Below are positions 31,725 to 41,294 of a DNA stretch of 64,000 nt, piece after piece. How positions within the stretch are numbered: position 1 is the stretch's first letter; each line of letters starts with the position of its first letter. The notes below the pieces were generated by a model. The model made no database searches. It had not been told where the DNA came from and worked only from the letters and a program-made list of their open reading frames with translations. This stretch comes from Exophiala sp. HKRS030 (Eukaryota; Ascomycota; Eurotiomycetes; Chaetothyriales; Herpotrichiellaceae). The position numbers were made by a program, and so were the translations under genes. Where the stretch lies: contig JAHWDD010000033.1 of the NCBI GenBank assembly GCA_023897205.1, positions 186,001-250,000 on the forward strand, read 5' to 3'.

Positions 31725-32738
31725 GTTTCGATGTAAATCGACCAGGAGGTAGAAGCTTGGAACAACTTGTTGAAGAAAATATAGACTCGGTCGACAGAAC
31801 GTGAAAACACCATGCGTTGAACAGCAAAAATAGATATATCAACCAGACATACTTGTATAGATATCAGACTTCAGGTATGGCGAGTTGAGTCACGTTTTCT
31901 TAGTACTGACCCAACTTTTTTTCTGATATTCGGCGATTATCCCGAGATTCTTTCACGCCGGAACAAGATCTCATCCCTCGCCGCCCTAGTACATCACCAG
32001 CCACACATCCTAGCCACATATCAGCCTTGTTACCAATTATCACGTGAGACTCCCCTCCTCGAATCCATCGCGCAGCCTTGCGGAACCTTAAAGGATCTTG
32101 GATTGTTGCTAAATAAAGCAACCCATGTTCCGAAAGCACTGGTCATCATGATATGAACTCCGTATATTTCTCATTCGACGCTCCACTAACACAATCTGAT
32201 ATATCTGAGGCTCAAGTCAAGAAGGAGTCGCAAGAGTCGCAATCTGTGCCAATCGTCAACACTCCACGGTCTTTCTTTTCCTGGCCAGCCGTTCTGGCGA
32301 ACATCTCGCAATTCTTCGCCCGCTTTGTACTGGAACTCTATGGGTCTTTCTCTTTATACAATTGTGACTGCTATGAACTTGCCTTGAACGCCGACAGGTG
32401 CCCGATTATTGAACGGGGTACACTTGGTGATCAGTGTGGACAACGTCGCGACCGAAGGGAAGGTGATCTCGTTTTAATGCCTCACTGCAGGACGAGCCCC
32501 TAATTTTACAATTTCCGAGTTCGGAATCATGTTTTGATGTACTAGATGACAACGAATCCGGATTTGATCATTTGTAAATTGACATTGGGAATCCTACCGT
32601 CACCGTTACGGCACGCCTGAACATTCTATCTCTGGCTCTCGACGATAAGACGAGGGCAGATCCGACATTCTTTTCGATCCACTCTAGTGACAATATTGCT
32701 ACAGCCTCTGCCACACGACGTTTCTTCCCTTCACCAAG
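31725..32738. other. Divergent intergenic region between PDX2 and the PPTase gene
   Basis: No supported gene. A minus-strand frame at 32139-31900 contains a VIIGNKADM string resembling the guanine-specificity motif of small GTPases, but the other G boxes are missing. A 116-codon frame at 32153-32503 (+) has no recognised domain. Confidence 0.45.
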
Positions 32739-34106
32739 ATGGCTGTCCCAGAGTATCACCGGCACCGGACTTCCATTACGCGCCACTACATTGACACTCG
32801 GTCACTGGTGCCATCAATACCCAAACAACCATATACTTTGCCTCTGTTGTCGACGCTCCAATTTGCCGATCAGGAGGCCGTGACTCGTTTCATCCGCCCT
32901 GCTGATCGGTTCATGTCGCTCGCCAGTGCATTACTCAAATACACCTTCATTCACCGCCACGCCCGGATTCCCTGGTCAGAAGTCCAAGTTTCTCGGACTC
33001 CAGCTCCACATCGCCGACCGTATTGGTCACCTCCTTCAGATTGGGATCCAAGTGGGACCAAAGGTGGATTGGAATTCAACGTCAGTCATCAGGCTGGGCT
33101 GGTCGCGATTATCGGATGTGACACGCCAACCGCTCAAGTACCAGAGGCTACATCGTCGACAGCGCCTCCAGATGAAGCATTTGACAGATTGGATTTGGTA
33201 GGTCATCATCACCATCAGCACACGCCAGAGTTCGACCATCATCGCCCGTCTGGGCAAGTCCGTCTCGGCGTGGACATCGCGTGCACAGATGAAGACAAAC
33301 GCACACCCAAGGACATGACCACACAAGCCAAATTCGACGAATGGGTCGACATTTTCGGCGAGATGTTCTCGGACCGTGAGAGACGAGACATGAGACACGC
33401 ACCCGTTCACCTCCCAGTCATAGAACGTGAAGAAGGCGCTTGGCCGAGCAGTAGCAGCAGCAGTAGCAGCGAGGAAGAAACCTCGGACGCACACGCAGCC
33501 AAGATAAAGCGACAGAAAGAAATGGAAGCCAAGATCGTGCAACTGAAACTCCGGCGCTTCTACGCCTACTGGGGTTTGAAAGAGGCGTACATTAAGATGG
33601 TCGGCGAAGGTCTGCTGGCAAGCTGGCTGCGAGAGCTCGAATTCGTCAACGTCGTCGCGCCCAAACCCTGGTCTATCCTCCACGGGCGATCTTCGAGCAG
33701 AAGCCGCAGTCGTAGTCGAAGCGGCAATCGAGTAGAAAACGGTCATCCGAATTTCCAACATCATCACCACCATTACCACCACCATAGATCCAGCACAGCA
33801 AGCCATCACGCCCACCAACGCAGTTCCTCCGACGGCAATGCCCTGCTCAGCCCACTCGAACCGGGTTCATCGCTCTCATCACCACTCTCACCCACAAGCC
33901 GAGCGGCAGACGACAAGGACGAAGACGAGGCCAAATGGACAGCACCATCCAATGCAGAACGCGGAATGACGACACTCTTCCAGGGCAAAGAGGTCCAAGA
34001 CATCGACATCTCGATCGTCGCGTACGACGACGAGTTCCTCGTTGCCACGGCCATTCGCGGGGTAGAAGAGATAGCAGAGAAAGATCCGTCGTCCGTGGGG
34101 ATCTAG
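32739..34106 (+). CDS. 4'-Phosphopantetheinyl transferase (Sfp/NpgA/Lys5 type), 455 aa
   Basis: A single exon. It transfers the phosphopantetheine arm of CoA to carrier proteins of polyketide synthases, peptide synthetases and alpha-aminoadipate reductase. Family features are RFMSLASALLKYTFIH near residue 57, WDPSGTKGGLEFNVSHQAGL near 102-121, the magnesium-binding LGVDIAC with GVDI at 177-180, and WGLKEAYIKMVGEG at 278-291 with the catalytic Glu and Lys. Between GVDI and the KEA motif is an acidic/Ser-rich insert of about 45 residues. After the KEA motif there is a Ser/Arg and His-rich stretch (about residues 328-370) before the C-terminal beta strands (TLFQGKEVQDIDISIVAYDDEFLVATAIRG). Both make it longer than A. 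nidulans NpgA. The start is the ATG matched by the family N-terminus (RHYIDTR). Confidence 0.92.
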   Translation: MAVPEYHRHRTSITRHYIDTRSLVPSIPKQPYTLPLLSTLQFADQEAVTRFIRPADRFMSLASALLKYTFIHRHARIPWSEVQVSRTPAPHRRPYWSPPSDWDPSGTKGGLEFNVSHQAGLVAIIGCDTPTAQVPEATSSTAPPDEAFDRLDLVGHHHHQHTPEFDHHRPSGQVRLGVDIACTDEDKRTPKDMTTQAKFDEWVDIFGEMFSDRERRDMRHAPVHLPVIEREEGAWPSSSSSSSSEEETSDAHAAKIKRQKEMEAKIVQLKLRRFYAYWGLKEAYIKMVGEGLLASWLRELEFVNVVAPKPWSILHGRSSSRSRSRSRSGNRVENGHPNFQHHHHHYHHHRSSTASHHAHQRSSSDGNALLSPLEPGSSLSSPLSPTSRAADDKDEDEAKWTAPSNAERGMTTLFQGKEVQDIDISIVAYDDEFLVATAIRGVEEIAEKDPSSVGI

Positions 34107-34826
34107 CTTTGAGCAGTACGGGAGGCGATCATGTACATGGTTCCGAACAGGTCAGCAAGACGGGAATGTGGGAGGACCGAACGACCATGATATTGTTGAT
34201 TTTGTTATTGCGCCGCTGCGCAGGTGGATCAGGCTGGACATCGAGCGAGACATCATGCCGTGTGCGACGGGGACGTGTCGCTGTTTAGATTGATTTTTTG
34301 CCACCCAGGACCTTCGACCAGCTAGTTCATCAACCGACTACAGTAACAGTAACCAGTAGTGGAGCAATGAGTCAGTCAGTCAGTCAGTCAGTCAGTCAGA
34401 GCAATTTGTGTCCCGATGCCAGGGCAGGCTCGAGCTACCGAAAGAAAGGGAAAAAAAGTCGTGTTCGTATGTATGTCTTGTGGGCGTCTAAATGGTTGCT
34501 AGGCAAGTGCCGGGATTATCTGGATGCTTGGGTCTACAGGGCGTTGACTAACTGACTAGTTCGGTTAATGTTCAGAGCGGTGTTTGCACAGCTGCATACA
34601 GCCAGCCAGCCTATGTTTATCAAAAAAGCGTGTCGATTCATTGCCACGATGGTCACTTGTGTCTGAACATGGATATATATCATCGCTTCCGGTCATGTGT
34701 CTGTCCATCCCAAAGATATTCAGAAGTCTACATCTCGAACGACTGCCAGCTCACGCGATCTCGTTTATTTGCGCGTTGTCGTTTTCTAGAATGCTTTCTT
34801 CTCGTACAAGCTCTCCATTATGATCA
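34107..34826. other. Convergent intergenic region with a GTCA microsatellite
   Basis: This lies between the 3' ends of the PPTase gene (+) and THI6 (-). Aside from the GTCA repeat no feature is recognised. Confidence 0.5.
34371..34398 (+). repeat. (GTCA)7 microsatellite
   Basis: Seven perfect GTCA tetramers in a convergent intergenic stretch, about 265 bp after the PPTase stop codon. A likely length-variable marker. Confidence 0.95.
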
Positions 34827-36431
34827 TCACGACGACAATCCCACCACTTGGACCTTGACTCTTTCCTTGAACTTCCCTTCTTGGCCAATGCCAACGCCGT
34901 CGCGAACCTCCTCGCCCAACAGGAACAACTCGTCTAGAAACGCCGGGATGAACGACCCCGGTCCACGCACCTCGGGCCGATCCTGTGCACGTTCCGCTGC
35001 GATCTCATAGTGCAGCAGGCCGGCCAGTGTGGCGAGCAATTTATCCTCGCGGAAGCACGCGTTGTAGCTGGCGATGACGGCGCCGAGCGCACATCCTGCG
35101 CCGGTGATCTTGCCGAGATATGGTGATCCATTCGCGATGGTGAGCGTGCGCGTTCCATCGGAGAGATAGTCGGTGGCGCCCGTCATGAGGATGATGGCGT
35201 GTTCGCGGTTCGCGAGGTCTTGGACGGTTTGGATCTTTTGCTCGTGTGTGGATGTGGATGGACCCGAGTCAACGCCACGTTGTTGGGTGGCTCCGGATGA
35301 TCCGACGACGGCGCCGATCTCGCCTTCGTTGCCTTTGATGACGCTGAAGAAGCCCGCGGATAAGAGGGTTTTGATCGCGTTGCGGCGAAGAGAGGTCGCC
35401 CCGCCGCCGACGGGGTCGAGGAGTACAGGGGATCCAACTTGGTTGTATGCTTTGAGACCGGCGATGAAAGAGTTCATTTTCTCTGGTGTTGCTGTACCCA
35501 TGTTGATGACGAGTCCACCACCGAGCTTGGCTAGGTCTGGTGCTTCGGGCCCGTTGTCGGACATTATCGGTGATGCACCCGTTGCAATGGCGACGTTCGC
35601 GGCGAAGTTTTGGACCACTGTGTTGGTCATGTTGTGTGAGAGTGTCGATGATGTGACGTGGGTTTTGATGATGTGAGGAATTCGGGCGATGATGTCGTCT
35701 AGGCTGGTTGTTGCCGAGATGGTCGGCGGCACGGCGGCGTAGTATTTCTCTGGCGTCGACTTGATGAGATGGAGAAGTTGCTTCGCCGAGTTCTTCGGGT
35801 CGGGGGAAGCCACAATGGCGCTGACAACGGCAACGCCATTGAGTCGGTTGGTACCGTGGGCAGATTGGTGTAGAACCCGCTGTACGTTGGTTGAATTGAT
35901 GCTGCCTATGGCGACACAGGGGGTGGATTTCTCGGTTCCTGTTGATGTGGCACCGAGAATCTTTTGTAAGCCTCGTGTACCGATGATGGATTTGGTGTCT
36001 TGTTTTGTAGGAGTTGCAAAAGTGGTGCCGATACCCAGATAGTCGGCGCCATCTTGAATGGCCTGTTCTGCTTCTTGGACTGATGAAGCTGTAACACCAA
36101 TTATGGCATGGGGACCAAGCAGTTTTCTGGCTTGGCTGAATGGGATATCGTCTTGACCAATATGTACTCCTTCAGCACCGATTGCAAGAGCGACATCTAG
36201 TCGATCATTGATGAGTAGCGGGACGTTGTACCGTTGTGTGACCTGATGAAGTCTAGAAGCCACTTCAATCATGACACCTGTGTCGGCATGTTTGTCTCGA
36301 TACTGGACAACAGTAATGCCGCCTTGGATTGCCTGCTCGACGACGTCGACTATGTCTTTGTCGCCGAGAATGGCGGGAGTGGAGTCAGTGACGAGGTACA
36401 GCGACCAGTCCACTGGGGTTTTTGAAGTCAT
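34827..36431 (-). CDS. THI6: Bifunctional thiamine-phosphate synthase / hydroxyethylthiazole kinase, 534 aa
   Basis: Start chosen at ATG 36431 (MTSKTPVDWSLYLVTDS), the usual fungal N-terminus; an upstream in-frame ATG at 36497 adds 22 residues. Residues ~10-230 form the ThiE TIM barrel (GGITVVQYRDKHADTG, LLINDRLDVALAIGAEGVHIGQDD, GADYLGIGTTFATPTK), which joins HMP-PP and HET-P. Residues ~265-530 form the ThiM kinase (NTVVQNFAANVAIATGASPIM, SPVLLDPVGGGATSLRR, VIKGNEGEIGAVVG, ITGAGCALGAVIASY with the catalytic Cys/Asp-region loop), which makes HET-P. The two domains together make thiamine monophosphate. The length matches yeast Thi6 (540 aa). A GTAAGA donor-like site just upstream suggests a 5'-leader intron. 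I saw no convincing TPP riboswitch. Confidence 0.94.
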   Translation of the reverse strand: MTSKTPVDWSLYLVTDSTPAILGDKDIVDVVEQAIQGGITVVQYRDKHADTGVMIEVASRLHQVTQRYNVPLLINDRLDVALAIGAEGVHIGQDDIPFSQARKLLGPHAIIGVTASSVQEAEQAIQDGADYLGIGTTFATPTKQDTKSIIGTRGLQKILGATSTGTEKSTPCVAIGSINSTNVQRVLHQSAHGTNRLNGVAVVSAIVASPDPKNSAKQLLHLIKSTPEKYYAAVPPTISATTSLDDIIARIPHIIKTHVTSSTLSHNMTNTVVQNFAANVAIATGASPIMSDNGPEAPDLAKLGGGLVINMGTATPEKMNSFIAGLKAYNQVGSPVLLDPVGGGATSLRRNAIKTLLSAGFFSVIKGNEGEIGAVVGSSGATQQRGVDSGPSTSTHEQKIQTVQDLANREHAIILMTGATDYLSDGTRTLTIANGSPYLGKITGAGCALGAVIASYNACFREDKLLATLAGLLHYEIAAERAQDRPEVRGPGSFIPAFLDELFLLGEEVRDGVGIGQEGKFKERVKVQVVGLSS

Positions 36432-38741
36432 TGCAGGGCGGGGGTTGGGATAGCAGAAAAGAATTATTATTTCAAGGATGAGAACATGTCCCGGCAATCA
36501 GTCATACGATGTACTTTCTTACCTGAGAAGGGAGAATCCGTTGATTGAATGAAGCTGGCGTGGAATGTCTATTGTAGTTCCAGCAAAGCTTTGGAGGAAA
36601 ATCTTTCAAATGAGGATGATTGTGTCATTCAAGATTTCCAGATTGGGCTTGTCGGAGGTAGTGAGGGACTCAGCAAGATGCCCATGAGGGCTGGGCAAGT
36701 GCGGTCAGGAATATCAGCCTCTCCCAGATTTCAGACTTACAGCATAGATAATTGATCTTCTTCATAAAAGGACCGACGATGACATTTGGTTCTAGCGGAA
36801 CACATTGCATAGATTCTGTGACGAAAGATTAATCAAGTATCTCAGAAATTGCCGACGTTCAGCGACCAACAGGGGGATAGGGGGATAGGGGATAGGCCGA
36901 GGGGCGCTTGAGGCACCTATACTTACAGCCTAGAGCCTATCGTCTTTAGGTACCCGAGACGGGCACTTGGAGATACACGGGGCGCCTGGGGAAGGGCTGT
37001 TTAGGCGTCAAACCAATGTCCCTCGGTCCAATGGAAAAAGTCTACACATTTGGGGTGGAGGCCAAGGTCAACATGTGCAGATTCCACTGGCTGGGAAGGC
37101 TTCCAACTCTGGGGTAGTCGGCATTAATCTAAAATTACTCCGTAGTCCGTGCTCCTTTTTCGCTGACATGCGTGCACCAAGAGGCAGGCTATGAGGCTGT
37201 AAGGCTGTGAGTTCGTGAGGCCCTTGAGTGGTGATGGCTGCCTGGGAGGATGAGGGACCCCGTGGTGTGAACCCCTGTACAATATAGCCCATGGGCCATG
37301 ACTGCCTTCTCTGGGGAAATGACCCCTGGCCCCAAATCCTTCCAGGCATGGTCCTTGTTCAAGACAAAGCACTTGGGTGCCTAGATGCCTAGTTTTAGGG
37401 CAGGCGACTGACTTAGGCAGTCGGGTGAATAGGCACCACGAGGCACCTACTGATATACTTGCACCGCTCACCTGTTTGCACACAAGGGCCAAGTCTGCCT
37501 AAATCCGACCCCAGTCACCTAGCTACTAGGTACTTAACTAGTTAGTTGACAATGATCCATTGCCCAGTCAATGCCTCGTACTGAAATACCGGGCCGAGGG
37601 GCTCTTCAAGCTCCTTAGACCTCCCACTAACATGGGTGCCTCCAGGCAGCATGTAGCCCTTATTGCCTCACCCGACGACCGGTCCGGCCCCAGGTAACAT
37701 CAAACCAGGGACATGAACAGCGTCCCCGTCCCCGCAAACAGTTCCTCCTTGAGATACCGTCCCAGAACGTTTCACTATATCGCATATCTGCCTGACAATT
37801 CCCCGTGTTCATGTCAGACAAGACTAATGATCAAACTTGCATCTATCACAAGCCGTTGACTTTGGGAAACTCGCTGGTTGCATTTGGAGTTTCTTGCCAT
37901 TGTGACATGGTTGTTTGCAGGCCTTGGTTGCACTGCACCTCTGGGTGAGGATGGCCTAATATGCTGATTTACAGGCGGTTGCTTAGTGCAGGTTTTAGTT
38001 ACCTAATAGGTACTTAGGTGCCACTAAGATGCTTAGGTATGTACTGGGTAGGTATTGGAAGTACTTGGAGTGCCTGGGTATCACCTTCAATGTCACTCAT
38101 CCTTCCGTACCTCCCCTTCCTCCACCTCCGCCGTGCCGCTCGGAACACTTGATCTTCCTTAGCGCATCTGCACCAAAACCAAAACTCTTGTCTTTTCGCC
38201 TCTTCCATATAACAAATCTTTTCCTTCTTTCTCATTCTTACTACAAACCCACCTACAGTTTTCACTTCCCACCAAGTGACCTGCCAGTCATCTCATCCTA
38301 TCGTCACAGGATTTTTCTCATCATCAACTCACCACTCGTCTCGTCAAGAGTCCAGATTCAATCCATCCACCACTCAACCTACTCAACCTCTCACCTACCC
38401 TGGAAACAAAACCCACGTCCGAATCAAAGCGCACCCGGATTGTTCATGTATCGGGCAGTCTTCCACTCCTCCAAAACCAAAACCAAGCAGAAGCTGGACA
38501 TATATCCGGCTCAAAGGCATCCTTGTAGTAATACAAGGTCTTCATATGGTTGATTCCACGAGATCCAACTCTACTTCCTTGATGTTATATTTTCCCACAA
38601 AGTGGTAATATCCACCCATGTCCAGCCTTGCTTGAAAGATCATCAAATATTCTTTCCCTGCACCTCCTCAGCGCCTAGACCAAAAATCCATCTAGATTTC
38701 ATAAAAAGACTTTGTCAAGATTATCCACAAAATCCATCAAT
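36432..38741. other. 2.3-kb divergent intergenic region between THI6 and TIF5
   Basis: No gene supported. It holds a G-rich tract (GGGGGATA repeats, 36870-36895), several CTAGGTA/GCCTAG-type motifs (36930-36960, 37375-37395, 37990-38045) and an AACTAGTTAGTT motif (near 37530) also seen upstream of CYS3. The last ~600 bp are pyrimidine-rich and are probably the TIF5 promoter and leader. Confidence 0.5.
38582..38635 (+). promoter_or_regulatory. Two short upstream ORFs in the probable TIF5 leader
   Basis: ATG 38582 opens an eight-codon frame ended by TAA at 38606-38608; ATG 38618 opens a five-codon frame ended by TGA at 38633-38635. Both lie 107-160 nt before the TIF5 start, with no further ATG in between. 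Whether they are in the mRNA depends on the transcription start, which I cannot see. Confidence 0.5.
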
Positions 38742-40079
38742 ATGGCTACCATCAACATTCGCCGGGATGTCTCTGACCCCTTCTATCGGTACAAGATGGA
38801 GCGCTTGCAATCAAAAATCGAAGGCAAAGGAAATGGTATCAAGTGAGTTGGCACAATGGCGTTCTCTCACACATTAGAGCCGTACTAACAAATCTACAGA
38901 ACTGTTGTCGCCAATCTCCCAAGTGTCGCTGCTTCTCTTGCACGCCCACCCGCCTACGTGATCAAGTACTTCGGTTTCGAGTTGGGTGCCCAAACCAACA
39001 CAAATCCCAAAGACGATCGTTGGATCATCAACGGTGCCCATGAAGCATCCAAGCTCCAAGATTCTCTGGATGGCTTTATTTCTCGATTTGTCCTGTGCAA
39101 ATCTTGCAAGAATCCCGAAACCGAAATCAACATCAAAGATGGACGTATCTTGTTGGATTGCAAAGCTTGTGGTCAGCGTACTCAAGTTGATTTGCGTCAC
39201 AAACTGAGTGGATTCATCCTCAAGAATGAACCCAAGGGCAAGAAATCCAAAAAGGAAAAAATGTCTCGTCGCGATCGGGCCAAAGCCGAGAGCGAAGAAA
39301 AGGCTTCTACCAATGGTGGAAGTCCCAACGACTCCAACTCGGACAAAGGCGACGCAGAAGAAGATGATGGAGAACTTGCCGCCGGTAGTGATGACGAATT
39401 CACAAAACAAATCACCGAGAGCGCCAAAGTCATTGGAACTAATACTAATGGATCTTCCAAAGACGATGAATGGGCCGTCGATACCTCTGCCGAAGCCGTC
39501 GCCGCTCGCGCCAAGGAGCTTCCCACTGATCTCAAGCGTTCGCTTGCTTTTGACGACGAAGATGACGGCGAAGAGAATGGCGGCGGCGCCAGTGCATACG
39601 ACCAGCTTGGCACATGGCTTATCGAAGAGACCAAAGAAAAGGGCTCCGTCAGCAAGGTCGATGACGTCGATATCTACAAAAAGGCTCTGGACTTGGGTAT
39701 CGAGTCCAAGCACAAGACATTGACCGTCCTAGCTCAAACCCTTTTCGACGAAAACGTTCTCAAGCAGATTGCCCCTCGCGCTGGAATGCTTCAAAAATTG
39801 ATGGGTGAATCGGAAAAGCATCAAAAGGCATTCCTTGGAGGCACCGAACGATTCGTCGGCAACGACCATCCAGAATTGATCCCTCAAGTGTCTGGAATTC
39901 TTTTGAGCTACTACCAGAACGATTTGGTGAGCGAAGAAGTCGTCAAAGCCTGGGGCGCAAAGGCAAGCAAAAAATATGTCGACATCAGCACCAGCCGAAA
40001 GGTTCGCAAGGCTGCTACACAGTTCTTGGAATGGCTCGAACAGGCTAGCGAGGAAGAGGAAAGTGATGATGAAGAATAA
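38742..40079 (+). CDS. TIF5: Translation initiation factor eIF5, 2 exons, 426 aa
   Basis: Exons are 38742-38842 and 38900-40079, with a 57-nt intron (GTGAGT...TACAG). The product starts [20 protein letters not shown] and has the eIF2beta-like fold with a zinc ribbon ([10 protein letters not shown]...DCKACGQR, about residues 99-127). A Lys-rich and acidic linker follows. The C-terminal W2/HEAT domain (about 250-415) includes [20 protein letters not shown] and [14 protein letters not shown] and ends in a run of acidic residues ([11 protein letters not shown]) typical of the aromatic/acidic boxes. eIF5 is the GTPase-activating protein of eIF2 in the 43S complex and sets start-codon stringency. 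Arg15-equivalent in the N-terminal tail is present (NIRRD). Two uORFs lie upstream. Confidence 0.95.
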
Positions 40080-40394
40080 GCAATCCAAGATGGACAATGG
40101 TCAATTCTTTCGACTCATAGACTTTTCTTTCATGCTTGGGTGTTTTGTCAATGGTTCCGAACAGTCGTTTCATATCACTCCACTCTTTTTACTACCAGTC
40201 TGAGCCACTCAGTTTGCTGTTCGAGGTTCATGTTCGTACACGATCTTGCAGTGTAAGCAATGAAAATGCATTCTTCTCAACGTCGAGAGTCTCCGTTTCT
40301 TTCGCCATTGATTTATCTATTTAGAAGTTCCCGAGACACCATCCTATAGCTTGTACACCATTCAACCCGCATAGTCCCGATTTCCGCTTTCACG
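40080..40394. other. Convergent intergenic region, no gene seen
   Basis: A 315-bp gap between the 3' ends of TIF5 (+) and the SGNH esterase (-). Presumably both 3' UTRs; nothing else recognised. Confidence 0.5.
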
Positions 40395-41294
40395 CTATGA
40401 CCGCAAACTCATCATGAAGCGCCAGTCAGGGAAAATCTGCGGCAATTTATCCGGAGTATACTCGGGCAACTGCGTGACAATGACATTGACCAACTCGTCA
40501 AAGACCACTTTATACCCGGCCGGCGTGAAATGCAGACCATCCGACAGCAACTCATCCAAGACGGAGTTCTTGGGCGCATCCTTGCTCCCGGCCAACGGCG
40601 CATCGTCCTGATCCGGGTTCCAGCCAGCCTTGAGCATGAAAATCGTCCACAGATCCAACACAGGCAGGCCCAGCTCGCGCCCGACCTCGCGCGCCGCCGC
40701 GGCATACTGCGCCGTGACCGGCGCGGTGCGCTCGCCGTTGCCCAGCTGCCACTCGTCCACCGGCGCCGGGATGATCAGGATCACCTTCGTCTCGTGCAGC
40801 TTCAGCCCCGTGTACCCGATGATCCCGTGCAGGTTCGCCTTGTACTCGTCGATCGGCACATGTTGCGGACTGCCGGGGATACAGGCGTCGTTGGCCCCGA
40901 AGAAGACCGTCATTAGTTGAACTCTCGGTGTCACCGGTGTAGGTGGGATCAAGGGGAAGAATTGCGGGAGCGTCTGGTACGCCGCCGGTGCCGTGTACCC
41001 TGAGAACCCCCGGTTGACCACGTCGACGCGCCGTTGGTACCAGTCCGACAGTGACGATTGGAGAACGTGGCTGGCAGCTTGCGTGATGCTGTCTCCGAAC
41101 AAGATGAATTGCGGGTATGTCTTGGGTGTGTTCGGGTCGTATGTGGTTGGTGAGAGTGATTCTCGTGGTGAGTGAGACATGGTGTATGGTTGGTGGGTTT
41201 GGTGAGTTTGGTGGGGTTGGTGGTGGTTTTGTATGAGAATGGTGATTATCAGTGCGCTGGCTATGGTGGTGATGAGTAGGAGAGCAATACTCAT
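40395..41294 (-). CDS. SGNH/GDSL esterase (IAH1-like) with N-terminal membrane anchor, 299 aa
   Basis: The start chosen is ATG 41294. It gives MSIALLLITTIASALIITILI, a signal-anchor helix, followed by a Gln/His/Pro-rich linker. A second ATG at 41180 (MSHSPRES) would give a soluble form of the usual length. The frame is open further upstream without ATG. The catalytic domain shows block I FILFGDSITQ (nucleophile Ser), block II NRGFSGYTA, block III FFGANDAC and block V DGLHFTPAGY with Asp and His. This is the order of isoamyl-acetate-hydrolysing esterase (yeast Iah1), which cleaves acetate esters. The coding region is markedly GC-rich compared with its flanks. The anchor suggests a secretory-pathway location, but the second start leaves this open. 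Confidence 0.88.
   Translation of the reverse strand: MSIALLLITTIASALIITILIQNHHQPHQTHQTHQPYTMSHSPRESLSPTTYDPNTPKTYPQFILFGDSITQAASHVLQSSLSDWYQRRVDVVNRGFSGYTAPAAYQTLPQFFPLIPPTPVTPRVQLMTVFFGANDACIPGSPQHVPIDEYKANLHGIIGYTGLKLHETKVILIIPAPVDEWQLGNGERTAPVTAQYAAAAREVGRELGLPVLDLWTIFMLKAGWNPDQDDAPLAGSKDAPKNSVLDELLSDGLHFTPAGYKVVFDELVNVIVTQLPEYTPDKLPQIFPDWRFMMSLRS

Noticed and set aside
31900..32139. A minus-strand frame with VIIGNKADM, like the NKxD box of Rab/Ras GTPases
   Set aside because: The P-loop, the DTAGQ box and the SAK box cannot be found in any frame upstream or downstream, so the match is most likely chance.
36432..36840. A possible TPP riboswitch upstream of THI6
   Set aside because: Fungal thiamine genes can carry one, so I read the minus-strand leader for the conserved CUGAGA and GAACCUGAUC-like blocks. 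Only isolated partial matches occur, not in the required order.
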